Of a stretch of 64,000 nt of DNA, positions 10,860 to 22,391 are shown one piece after another (the stretch's first letter is position 1; each line of letters begins with the position of its first letter). Location of the stretch: contig NW_003546654.1 of assembly GCF_000090795.2 (NCBI RefSeq), positions 27,688 to 91,687 of the forward strand, in the 5' to 3' direction. The position numbers were made by a program, and so were the translations under genes. The stretch is from Amphimedon queenslandica. Its lineage: Eukaryota; Porifera; Demospongiae; Haplosclerida; Niphatidae. The notes under the pieces were generated by a model. It did not search any database. It was not told where the DNA came from and saw nothing but the letters and a program-made list of their open reading frames with translations.

Positions 10860-11945
10860 ATATCCAGTATGCATGGTTCTTTTTGGTGATACAGGGCTGA
10901 CCAGGGGCGTATCTAAGCTCTGAGTATTGGCTGGGCACTGAGAAAAAATATGCGGCGCGCTTCGCGCGCCGCGAAAATTTTTAGAGCTAATTAATATTCA
11001 TGATGGGCGTGGTCAATTAAATACTACGATTATTACTTTAATTAATTTTAATTTTTATTTAATTTAATTGTAATTTTACAGAATGCCTAGAACAATAAAA
11101 ATAAGTACAGTACAGAGAGAAAGAGAGGACAGAGGAAGCATCCTGAAGGGTTACTAACAAGAACTGCTGGCACCCGGAAAACAGAAGAAACAAAAGAAAA
11201 GAGAAAATAAGATAAATAGATAAATAAATGGACAGATAAAATATAAAAATTAATAATCAACAAAAAAATGAATGAATGGATAGTGATATTAAGCTAAGAT
11301 GTGCACTTCAGTGCTTATATTTTCTTCATTAGTAGTAGTACTGGCCTTGGGAAGACATTCAAACAGACCCAGCAGAGTTTCTTAGCCATTTTCAACTCGA
11401 TTACTTTAATAATTAATGTGAATAGTCTAATAACTGATTGGTTAGTAGTAGTTATTATTTTAAAAATGGCAGCCCAATTGCCCAAATGGAGCTATGGAAG
11501 TCTCTACCATGTCATCATTATATTTACACTGGCTAAAACTATTAGCTATGCTAGTCTTGTCTCATTGCTATCATGATAAAGTGAGCAATATTTTTAAAAG
11601 GACTAATATACAAAAGAAAAAAATTTTTTGGTCTGCTGAGTTGGTCGGGCACAGGCCCACCCAGGCCCACCCTTAGATACGCCCCTGGGGCTGACGCAGT
11701 ATTCAGTAATCTTGATCTTTTGACCTGCCCTGTCATAGTTAGCTGGAGATCATAGCAGCTCCAGTTTTCCAAGGTGGAACTCAACTCTGTATCACTGACA
11801 CTGAGAATAGAGACAAAAACTGCATTTCATTGTACTTCCCTAGCTTGCACTCTGGCATGCATATTCCGTCCATTTTGGTGGCTGGTGTTTCAGTGCACCT
11901 TTGTTCTGCAGGCTAAGCAGTAGTACTGAATGGGCTGTGCTGGCT
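10860..11945 (-). pseudogene. Ependymin-related pseudogene (B-type) split by a transposon
   Basis: Segments at about 10865-10901 and 11688-11945 match exon 2 and exon 1 of gene B on the minus strand (for example CTTGATCTTTTGAC and CAGCTCCAGTTTTCCAAGG). They are degraded, lack an intact start and are separated by the 786-bp insertion at 10902-11687. Exons 3 and 4 are not found. A dead relative of gene B. Confidence 0.75.
10902..11687. mobile_element. hAT-type non-autonomous DNA transposon, 786 bp
   Basis: The perfect 16-bp terminal inverted repeats are CAGGGGCGTATCTAAG at 10902-10917 and its complement at 11672-11687. Perfect 8-bp target duplication GGGCTGAC at 10894-10901 and 11688-11695. 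Both the 8-bp duplication and the CAGGGG terminus are typical of hAT elements. A GC-rich palindrome (GGCGCGCTTCGCGCGCC) sits near the left end. No transposase is visible; internal ORFs are short and unrecognised. It sits in exon 2 of the pseudogene. Confidence 0.92.
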
Positions 11946-12447
11946 TTATTCTTTGACATTTTTATGTTACATAATAGCATGTCATTCCCTCATGATGAAG
12001 TGACTGATGATTCTTATTTCAGCAGCAGCTTTTGAAGATAATCATGAATTTCATTAGAGACAATGTCACATTATATGCTTACTACTACAAGTTATGAAAC
12101 TTTACATCATCACTGATATATGCGTGCATGCAGTGCTGAATCAGTTGTTAATACTCTTACTAATACTCGTGTTTCACATGCAGTTATTACAATAAACAAC
12201 AGGGATGATTAATGTTACAGTCTATTACATAACATTTGCTGATAAGAGTTCAATGGGTGTCAAGCTCTTCTTTCTTTGTCTCATTGTTTTATTATTCAGT
12301 TTTGCAGCTAAATTTCATTCACTTGTAATAATAAAGCACATAGCAGTAAAAATCACTATAGCATAAACACAAAAATAATAATAATAGCTATTAATAAAGG
12401 CCTAAAAATTAGCAATATAAAGTTATAATAGTTTTGTCACACTTCTC
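11946..12447. other. Spacer between pseudogene and ependymin-related gene E
   Basis: No coding exon seen. It is homologous in blocks to the spacers at 6270-6825 and 9480-9890. Confidence 0.55.
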
Positions 12448-13205
12448 TTAGCAACCAGGAGGCATGCTAAAGGGATCCGATGGAAGAGTAGTTGTTATAT
12501 TAGTGTACCTATACAATAATAATAATATAATTATTGATTATAATTATTAGTCCAGTAGTTCATAATTCTTACTCAATAATAGCTTCCTTCAGAGGACTAA
12601 CAGTCAATGTGGAACGAAGGATTGGAACACATGCAGTACCATCACCAACTGGTGTATATGTGACATAATAATCTCCATCAACACTGTTGCTACCATAATA
12701 CTCGTACACCAGTACACCTAGGTTAGGCAGAGATGATCCCAGATATTTGGCTCCACCAGGCTCAGCCGTTGCATCAGATGGTACTCCAAAGTTTGGGATA
12801 TCACCAGTAACATTTCCCTTAGTACACTGTCCTTCAACTGAGACATATGAGTTTCCCTGCACGAGACAGTCATTTATATGATAATGTATGCTTTTAACTA
12901 ACAGTTGAGTAATCAAAGAGTGAGATAGTCTTTTGGGCTGATTCTTTTACATCGACGTCAGATATCTTGAGTTTTTTGGCATTACGATCATAATTAGCCT
13001 GAGAGATCCTCAATGCTAGCTTGGCATCTGCGAATGAGATCTGCACTTGCAGTGAATATGAATTCTTGCATTATTATATGTACATGATTACCTCATAAAC
13101 GTATCCAGTCCACTGTGGTGGGGTGGTGCCACAAGCTGGTGCTGCCTTTATTGGATTAGCAGCCACAAAGAGCAGAGCAGCAACTACGACAGCAAAGTAC
13201 TTCAT
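12448..13205 (-). CDS. Ependymin-related secreted protein E
   Basis: Four exons: 13205-13092, 13040-12903, 12856-12573, 12508-12448 (597 nt, 198 residues). Very similar to A and C: signal peptide, CGTTPPQWTGYVYE, YVSVEGQCTKGNVTG, IPNFGVP, YLGSSLPNLGVLVYEYYG, SVDGDYYVTYTPVGDG, ACVPI and SMPPGC at the end. All splice sites are GT-AG. It is head-to-head with the plus-strand gene at 13449, with 243 bp between the ATGs. Confidence 0.85.
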
Positions 13206-13448
13206 TTTTTCACTGCAAATAATTTGAATATAGAGTGACTCTTCAAATTCACAAAAACTGTGCTACTGTGTGCTAAATTCATGGTCCTTATAATAATTCT
13301 CATGATCTGATGACGTAAAAAAATTTAAACAGAAGAGCTAAATAGAACCTTTACGGTACAATTCATTGTTTTTAAAGGCTGGACGAGATCATAAATATCA
13401 TAAGTACGATTAGCTGAGAGACTTTTCTGTGATAAATCCGCAACTAAA

Positions 13449-14177
13449 ATGAAGTGTCTCTTGATGATTGTTGCAGCCGCTGCTCTGTTGGGCATAGCTA
13501 GTGCTGCTGCTACTTGCCTGGAGAGTCCACCAATATGGTCTGGCCACCTGTTTGAGGTCAGTATGGTGCAGCCTGTGTGACCTTGCAAGCTATATTACCT
13601 AATTGCTTTTTATTAATAGATATCCACTGACAATCCTAGGAGAGCTGTCATTAGTTATAGCAGAGATGAAAAAAAGATTAAAACCACTGACTACAAGGGT
13701 GTGCCTTTACGTACCACACTTGATGATTATACCACCGTAAGCCTCCTCTTGTTTCACTTGTTGTTGATGTATTTTAAAAGGGTACAAGGTATGTCTCTGA
13801 AAATGGAGAATGCAGAAAGAGCAACCTTACTGGGACCATCCCAACTTTTGGAGTACCAGAAGGATCCCTGCCTAACCCAGTAGGTCCTCATTATCTTGGT
13901 GGGAAGCTGCCCGACACAGGAGTACTGGTGTATGACTTTTATGGAGAGAACACCAGAGATGGAATCTATTTCCTCACTTATGCTCCTGTTGGAGAGGGTA
14001 CAGTATGTGTCCCACTTTACTTCACTTTCCTTGCTAAGCCTCCTCTGCTGCAAGAGTAAGTTGTCAGTTTGCACTAGAGTCAGTACATCTTAATAATTAT
14101 ATTATTATTTTAGGTTCACTGAGCTTGTTACCACTGTGCCTCCTGGTGCATTTAGCATTCCTCCAGGCTGTGAATGA
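13449..14177 (+). CDS. Ependymin-related secreted protein F
   Basis: Four exons: 13449-13556, 13620-13736, 13781-14055, 14114-14177 (564 nt, 187 residues). Signal peptide MKCLLMIVAAAALLGIASA, then CLESPPIWSGHLFE, ISTDNPRRAVISYSRDEKK, LDDYTT, RYVSENGECRKSNLTG, IPTFGVPEGS, LGGKLPDTGVLVYDFYG, VCVPL and a last exon FSIPPGCE. It is the shortest member, with a shorter exon 2. The pseudogene at 7908 derives from this type. Confidence 0.83.
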
Positions 14178-14714
14178 ATACTGCCAAGGAAGGAACAGCA
14201 TTATTACTGACATTTATGTATACTGCTTGACTTTAATTTGCTTACTATTGTTATGTAGTTTTTTTATTAGTCTATAGTCTTTTTTGGTTGAAAACATTAA
14301 TATTGATACTGATATGATATTTTTTGATAATAAACCTGCAAAGATTTATAATAAGTCACCAAAGATTTCAGTTAGCCTTTTTTATCAGTAGTTTTTATCA
14401 CTGACGGGCTATGGCTAAGGTTAGATCCTAAGATAGTGCTATAGCAAAACAGCCTCATCGCGGAACGCCATAATGGTGTGATTAATCAGTTCTGGACTGA
14501 GTTGTCCATGTATTGTTTTATCATAATATTAGCTAATGTTGTGCAACAATCGCGGGATCAGATGGCGTGATGATAATTTCACGTGCCTAAATAAACTTTT
14601 CTCGCCGGCTCGCTAATATTTGCACATAAAATCTGAGGCGGCACTAGTTTAATCTCAGTCGTCGGTCCAGCCTATATACAGTCTACACAGAAGTCCTCAT
14701 ATTATTTTACAAAG
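14178..14714. other. Intergenic region upstream of ependymin-related gene G
   Basis: No gene seen. TATATAC at about 14675-14681 lies some 35-40 bp before the ATG at 14715 and could be its TATA-like element. Confidence 0.4.
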
Positions 14715-15498
14715 ATGATTCTTGCTTTAGTAGTTGTTGCAGCTCTCTTCATTAACACTGGCACTGCTCAGCCAGATGAGCCAAGATGCAGGGAAACCCC
14801 AGAGACCTGGTCTGGGTATCTTTACATTGTGAGTTGCAATGTGACCCAGCTATATTATAGTGCATTAAATACATTGTGTATATATATATATATACATATA
14901 TATATACATATATATAGATTAGTGTTCGTTCAACTGAAGCTCGCTTCACAATATCCTTGGGCAGCTATAGTAGGACTGCACAAAAGATAAAAATCACTGA
15001 TGTGAAATCAATGACCAATGAACCATTGAGAACAGTACTGGAGGATTATGAGAAGGTATAGTTTATTGTAAATAGTGTTTTTCATGGAAGTTATAATCTT
15101 TAGAGGATTCGCTACACATCTGTTAGTGGTAGCTGCAGGAATGAAACACTGGAAGGAGAGTTCCCATCATATGGTGTACCAGAAGATGCTCACTTTGATG
15201 GGCCAGTAGAAACACTTGGTGCAAAAATAGCTGGACTGGGAGTCACAGTTGCTCACTACACTATTGCAGAGCGTGGCTTTTCCTACTACACCTATCATCC
15301 ACTGGGAGATGAGGGTACCCAGTGTATCCCAATCACAAACTCTATTGCTACTCTTGAACCTCTTGGGGAAGACATCATACAGTAAGCTATTAGCTATATA
15401 TAGCTGAATAAAATGAAATTTATGCAACTTATAGGTATGCTAATGTCACTACTGTCCTACCTACTGATGCTTTTAGCTTGCCTCCTGGATGTGGATAA
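14715..15498 (+). CDS. Ependymin-related secreted protein G
   Basis: Four exons: 14715-14828, 14918-15055, 15104-15381, 15435-15498 (594 nt, 197 residues). Signal peptide MILALVVVAALFINTGTA, then CRETPETWSGYLYI, TISLGSYSRTAQKIKITD, LEDYEK, CRNETLEGEFPSYGVPED, ETLGAKIAGLGVTVAHY, FSYYTYHPLGDEG, QCIPI and FSLPPGCG at the end. NET and NVT sequons. A (TA)n run fills intron 1. Gene H is its close paralog. Confidence 0.85.
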
Positions 15499-16800
15499 AC
15501 ATATGATGAACATCAAAACTGAGCTGTGTTAAACTAATTATATAGTATAGATTTTGTTTTCTGTCCTTGAGTGGTTTTTATAGGCTTTGATAAAACAAAG
15601 TTATTAATAAGATGATTAATTATTCATAGATGTATAATATTAATGCTATACTCAGCATGATTAACATTATGCAACATTAAGTAATAATAGTAACTAATTC
15701 AGCATAGAATTTCATGCAAAAGGTCAATTAGTTTGGAAATGAACTATTGACTGCTTATACCATTATGGCACCAAAAATTTAATAGAAGCAACTCATATTT
15801 ATGACCTTTCTTATCATTATTTAATAATGACCCATGCATTGATGTGCATATTGCACAAACAACTGCAGAGGGTAGCCATAATGCATATTTCTCAGGAAAG
15901 CCTGTTTTCAAATGATAAGGAAAGTCTATACTGTGCATAGAGATGTACAGGAACACAGTTTGAGTCAACTACAATTGATGCTATGTGATAGAATTGTGTC
16001 ATTTGCTAACTAATTTGCAATAGGTTTGTGGTATTTTCTGAGCATTGAATTAGTTGAGGTGTTTTTCATGATTACTTCTTACATAATGTTGCATAATGCT
16101 AGTCAGGCAAGTGTGAATTATGTGACAATGGTTTGACCTACCGTATACGTCCAAATTTTCGAGGGTTCAAAATTTCGTGTTTTCAATGAAATTTGCTCAA
16201 AAGTTAATATTCGTGTGAGCTAATTTTCGTGTTCTGGCCATAGTCTACATACAATAGAATGGCATTAGAGGTGGTTTAAATTTCGTGGATTTAAGGTGAG
16301 CACGAAAATAACGAAATTTAATACACCTCGAAAATTAAGACGCGTACGGTATATTATACTGATTATAGATCTATACATCTGATAATTGAGGGTGTGGCTA
16401 GCTGGGTTGGTATTACTGTATTCGATCTAGCTGTGATGTCAGCATTCAATGTACATGTAATGTCATATCAGCACATGTACATCTACATAGTACACAAAAT
16501 TTGGCTCCAAATCACCCCAACTTTTTATTACGTACTCTGATGCATATTGATGCCCTTATGCTGTGTAGCAAGTTTGAGTTGATTCCAACTAAAATTTTTC
16601 GAAGTGTGTCATCTGCATCCCATCTATACATCCCATGTATACAGTGAGTAGATCTAGTCCTGTGCCCACTTTTTTACATGTCAAAACTACAGCTGATAAA
16701 ACAACATGCTTTATGTGATAAACAGGCTCTTTAACGATATTCACTAGATGTTAGTCTAGACACCTGATGGTCTGATAATTGACATATCTGCTTTGCAAAG
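15499..16800. other. Long intergenic region with a MITE
   Basis: No coding exon seen. Contains the inverted-repeat element at 16140-16352 and, near 16495-16610, a decayed copy of the Rep-B core (GGCTCCAAATCACCCC...TATGCTGTGTAGCAAGTTTGAG). Confidence 0.5.
16140..16352. mobile_element. Inverted-repeat MITE, about 213 bp
   Basis: The left end TACCGTATACGTCCAAATTT continues TTCGAGG. The right end is its complement with about 4 mismatches in 26. The body also pairs (TTTCGTG...CACGAAA), so the element can fold into a long hairpin. The TA at both borders suggests a Tc1/mariner-like target, but this is inference. Confidence 0.7.
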
Positions 16801-17552
16801 ATGATTGTTGCTTTAGTAGTTGTGACATCTCTCTTAATTAACACTGGCACTGCTCAGCCAGAGGAGCCAAGATGCAGGGAAACCCCAGTAACCTGGTCTG
16901 GAGTTCTTTTTACAGTGAGATACAATGAGATCAGTAGAGTATTGCAATACTTTTTATATTATAGATTAGAGTTGGTGTTACTGAATCTAAATTCATAATA
17001 TCCTCAGCTAGCTATGATAGGTCTCAGCAGAAGGTAAAAATCAGTGATATGAGATCTTATGCAAGTAGAAATGCTAAACCTTTAACAACAGTATTGGAAG
17101 ACTACGAGAAGGTATAGTTCTTTGTTGTTCAGTTACAATGAATTAACAATTTTTAGAGGATCCGGTATGTATTCTCTCCTTTGAATTTCACCTGCAGGAA
17201 TGAAACACTGGAAGGAGAGTTTCCATTATTTGGTGTCCCAACAGGAGCTCACTTTGATGGACCAGTGGAAACACTTGGTGCAAAGTTACCTGGACTGGGA
17301 GTAACAGTGGCTCATTACACTTTTGAAGAGCATGGCTTTTCCTACTACACCTATCATCCGCTAGGGGAGGAGGGTACCGAATGTATTCCAATCACAACCT
17401 CTATTGCTACACTCATGCCTCCTGAAGACGTCATTGTACAGTAAGCTATTGAATGAAATGAAGATGCAGGTTCATTTTCTACAACTTATAGGTATGCTAA
17501 TGTCACTACTGAGCTTCCTCCAGATGCTTTTAACTTACCTCCTGGATGTTGA
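16801..17552 (+). CDS. Ependymin-related secreted protein H
   Basis: Four exons: 16801-16914, 16965-17111, 17157-17440, 17492-17552 (606 nt, 201 residues). Signal peptide MIVALVVVTSLLINTGTA, CRETPVTWSGVLFT, SASYDRSQQKVKISD, LEDYEK, NFTCRNETLEGEFPLFGVP, ETLGAKLPGLGVTVAHY, FSYYTYHPLGEEG, ECIPI and FNLPPGC. Exon 2 is 9 nt longer than in the others. Closest to gene G. Confidence 0.85.
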
Positions 17553-18176
17553 TAAATCTACAATAAACACCTCAAGATTGAGCTATAGCTGCACATGTTA
17601 AACTATTAGTGCTGTTTATAAATTATATTGTATTTCTTGGCTTAAGTTTTAACATAATGTAATGCCAGAGTGGTTTCTATAGGTTTTGATAAAATAATAT
17701 CATCATACTAGTAAATGCTATACCTATAGGTAACTTATCAAAGCTGCTTATCTGATCATGGAATTCAGTGTTGAGTTGTTTCTCATGATATAGTTTCTTA
17801 CATAATGTTATACAATGAATGCTGGACATGAATAGGATTATGCAACATTATGTAATAATACAATGATCTGATATATTATCAAGAGTACAAACCAAATGGT
17901 GAATAATGTGTTCTATTGTCAGTGTACTGATTAGCTGAGCTGTTTTCAAACTATGTTTATTATTATAATTAATGTTTGCCACCTAATGAATATCAAATGT
18001 AAAGGACACTTCTTATTATATTTATTCATCAATGCTTAGATCTAGGTGTTGCATTTTGATTTGAGCACGTGCTTTAAATGTGCACAATTCTCCAAAAAAA
18101 GTTAAAATTTAACCCTCTGTTGAATATGATTAAATGGCGGCAAGCAGTGTGAAGCAATTTTAAAGAAACATGAGAA
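17553..18176. other. Intergenic region upstream of FIRRM-like gene
   Basis: AT-rich, no gene seen. The first part resembles the spacer downstream of gene G. Confidence 0.4.
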
Positions 18177-21100
18177 ATGAACGTTAGGGATAGTAATTTA
18201 AAGGTAAGGCTCGCCATTATTGTTACTATTGATTCTTTATACTATAGAGCGGTGACTCAGGTAATACATGTACATTTTATCATACTAATAAACCTGGTAT
18301 TGGTTAGAATCACAGCTCCAGTGTTTGCTCTCGTCTCTGGAAGACCAGTCACTAGCAGTCAACAGTCCTGATCTATTACCAGCAATACAAGGATCACATC
18401 ATCAGGTAATCATCACAAGGAAATGTACATGTTCTTTATTTTGTGAATTTTTTGTAATTGTTGATACTATTTATAGACTGCTGTTGCTAATTATAGTTTT
18501 TTTATAAATAGATTGTCGAGTGTTTTGGGTTTCTTGTTGATAGTTTAAGAGGATTGTTATCTACTGGAGGGAATGAAGCAGCTGGAGAGAAATGTCAAGT
18601 AGATGCAAAATATTATTATGACTATGATACTCTCTCTCCCCCCTCTCTCTCTCTCCCTCCCTCTCTCCCTCCTCTCTCTCTCTCCTTCCATTAGTGTATG
18701 AACACTATTGTTAATAGTTTATCTGTTGTACTAATGAATATCAAACAGTCAGTACAACAATCAATTAATAATAATAATAATGATACATCGTTAATGACAT
18801 CACTCTCACTAATGCTGTCAGTGATTCTTAAAATTATTTTAATGATTCTTAAATTATGCAAAGTAAGTATAATTATATTTATTATTAATTATTAATTATT
18901 ATTGATTGGTGTGGTAGGATATAGAGACTAATCATGAATCAAGTTTCGAATCATTAGCAGCTGGTCTTGGTTCATTATTCAAATCAACAGTGTCATTATT
19001 GAAGGTAGAGAATCACATGATAATCACATGATCAATACATTACTATGTAGGCTACATGTGAGGGTGTGGAGTTAGTGAAGCCACACCCACTAACGGAGGA
19101 CAGATCAGACAGTGCAATAAAAAATGGTTAATAAAGCCATTTAATTATTATTTTGTATCATTTTCTTTTCTTTTTAGTTCTTTCTTCATTATTCCCAGTA
19201 GTCCAGCTGTCCTTACAGTTTGATCCAACTCTTCTCCTAATCTCTTGGAAGTCCCTCGGTAAACTCGTCTGTCACTTAAAGGACGCTCCTCGGTTGCTAG
19301 GCAATGATTGCCACGCCTACTATGAGATGATACAAGAGCTGTGTAACGCTATTCTAATTAAAGGAAGAGAAACCATTGATACCGGAATTAATAATAATAA
19401 TGATGATGGAGGGGGACAGGTTGGTTATAGAATGGAGGGATGGATGTACATATAACAGCTGTAGATGAAAAATGAGGTTTCTATTGTATAATTAGCTTTA
19501 ATACTCATTATAAATATTATTATTATTATCATCATTATTATTATTATTATTATTATCATTATTATTATTATTATTATTATCATTATTTCTAGTCTTCAAG
19601 TGAATTGGCTAATTTATTCTCTCGGTTACTTAAACTCTGTCGGTTCTTTGCCAGCCTCATAGTGAGGATAGTACAGGTGAGAGAGAAAGAGGAGGGGATT
19701 AGATAAAATGGAGGAGTCAATGTAGAGATAGGAGAGACACAGTGTCCATATATTGATGTACATACTCACAACTGTTACTGTAGGAATATGACAATTATCA
19801 TCACATTATTAGTGAAACCGTCTTTAATTTCTTACTGGAATTAATAAGGTATACCTATTGAGGCTTACTGTAACATTGTATGTTATTTATTTATTTTGTT
19901 ATTTATTTGTTTGTTTGTTTGTTTGTTTGTTTGTTTGTTTATTTATTTAGTTTACTTCCTCCAAGTCCATCTTGTTCAAAGGCAATACCTAAACCAGTTC
20001 TGCTGCAGCTGGAAGCAAACATACCTGTGGTGGTATGTTCGTATCATGTTGCTTAACATTTCTCTCTTTTTCTTTAGTTGGAGCCATTGTTTTCTTGTCT
20101 TATGAATTGTGAAGAGTTTCTTAACCTGCTAACAACATCATCAGGTATTGATGTACATACGCTTCTGTGTGTGCTTTAATTAGAAATAATGTGCATTAAT
20201 TAGAAATATTGTGCACTAATTAGAACTGACCTCAAGGTACTCTTACTCCTGGTGTTATTTGATTTGTCTGTTGCTGAAATCATTTCAAAAGCTAGAAGGT
20301 ACGATATTAATAGTTATGAATCATTTTGATTTCCTCCCCCTGCCCCACCTCATGCTCCACCCACTTCTCTACAGCTCCATCTCGTACGTACCTACTGGAA
20401 CCAATCACAGCCCAAGAAGTACATGTACATGTATTATTAATTAATTAATTAATTAATTAAATATTTTTAGAGCACGTCAAATGACACTAATAGAATATTG
20501 AGAGCAGTTTTTCATTGTACCAGCAGCTGTAAGACTTCTCTAATTTAATCTTCAAATTATTATTAATTTTTATATATTTATTTTTTAGGTCATGTTGAGT
20601 TTAGTTTGCCGGTCAGTCTCCCGGGAATCGTTTCTATTGGTCAGCCACTGGTTGAGGTCTCACTCTACGAGCACTTGTGTGTCCATGTGTGCAGTTTAGT
20701 GGCACTGATGCCGGCAGAATATTTCCAGCAGCTGGTGAGGAAATATTTATATTTTCTTGTCAATTTTGAGTTCTTTTTTTTAATCTGTTGCCTTCAAATT
20801 TTTCATATTATTATTATTAATTTTGTAGGAGAGAGTGCTATTGTATAACTTGTTTTCTGAGGATTTCTATTGTTCACTGTTATCAGCTGATCTCTGGTCC
20901 TTTATGGCCAGGTAATGCACATACACATGTACTTTCAAGTCTTCTGGTTTCTCTCTTGTTAGGTGGAGCACTAGTGAAGTATGTTACAGCCACGTCAAAC
21001 TGTTATCAGACCTGGTGAGTGGTGAGGACTTTATATGCAGAGTCAAAGTTCCTGTACTCTAGTACAGCGTCTTTGGCCAAATTTTTCCAAAAAATGGCTC

Positions 21101-22344
21101 CAAAATTACCCTCCCCCCCCCCCATTTTTATTACATTTTCTGATGCATATTGATGTCCTTATGCTGTGCAGAAAGTTTGAGCTAATTCTGACTTCAATTT
21201 TTCGAGTTACGGCCATTTTAAAAAATGAGCCAAAATCTAAAAAATACTCAAGGCTATAGCCCATGGTTTTTTCCAAAAAATGGCTCCGAAATCACCCCCA
21301 AATTTTTATTACATTTTCTGATACATATTGATGTACTTATGTTGTGTAGAAAGTTTGAGCTAATTCTGACTTCGATTTTTCAAGTTACGGCCATTTTAAC
21401 AAAATGTCAAAATTCTGAAAATTACCCAAGGCTATAGCCCATGGTTTTTTCCAAAAAATGGCTCCAAAATTACCCTCTCCCCCCCCCATTTTTATTACAT
21501 TTTCTGATACATATTAATGCCCTTATACTGTGTAGAAAGTTTGAGCTGATTCCGACTTCAATTTTTCGAGTTACAGCCATTTTAAAAAAGTAGCCAAAAT
21601 CTAAAAAATACCCAAGGCTATAGCCCATGGTTTTTTCCAAAAAATGGCTCCGAAATCACCTCCAATTTTTATTACATTTTCTGATACATATTGATGTACT
21701 TATGCTGTGTAGAAAGTTTGAGGTGATTCTGACTTCAATTTTTCAAGTTACGGCCATTTTAAAAAATGAGCCAAAATCTGAAAAATACCCAAGGCTATAG
21801 CCCATGGTTTTTTCCAAAAAATGGCTCCAAAATCACCCCCAATTTTTATTACATTTTCTGATGTATATTGATGTACTTATGCTGTGTAGAAAGTTTGAGG
21901 TGATTCTGACTTCAATTTTTCAAGTTACGGCCATTTTTAAAAAGTAGCCAAAATCTGAAACTTTACCCCACTATATTGTGTATATATGATACAGTTTTCT
22001 GATTAGTTTTTGGTTCTATTTGTAGGTCCTCGTTATTCCTGATTCTGCTTCCTCCCACACAATCAATAACGTCAAGTGTCTCTTTTGGAGACTGTTTGCA
22101 TTTTTAACCCCACAGCAACAGGTTAAATTTATATGAAACAACATGTACATGTACGTATTTATTTTAATTAAGCATTCAAAGAAATTACTTTTACTAAGTA
22201 ATAATTACTATTAAATTTTTAAGAAATACTCTTTTATTTCAGGAGTTGCTACTACACAAGTTCACTCCAGTATCTTCTAATAATGTTCACTTCTGGTCTA
22301 CTGTTCCTGTTTCAGCTCTCACTTCTTCTTCAGCAAAAAATGTA

Positions 22345-22391
<47 letters not shown>

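Noticed and set aside
11301-11784. Open frames inside the hAT element as a transposase
   Set aside because: All are under 100 residues with no recognisable hAT or BED motif; the element is non-autonomous.
21035-21437. Repeated peptide (HIDVLMLCRKFEL) in several open frames
   Set aside because: It comes from the Rep-A/Rep-B core in each copy; frames are not sustained and copies lie in introns on both strands.
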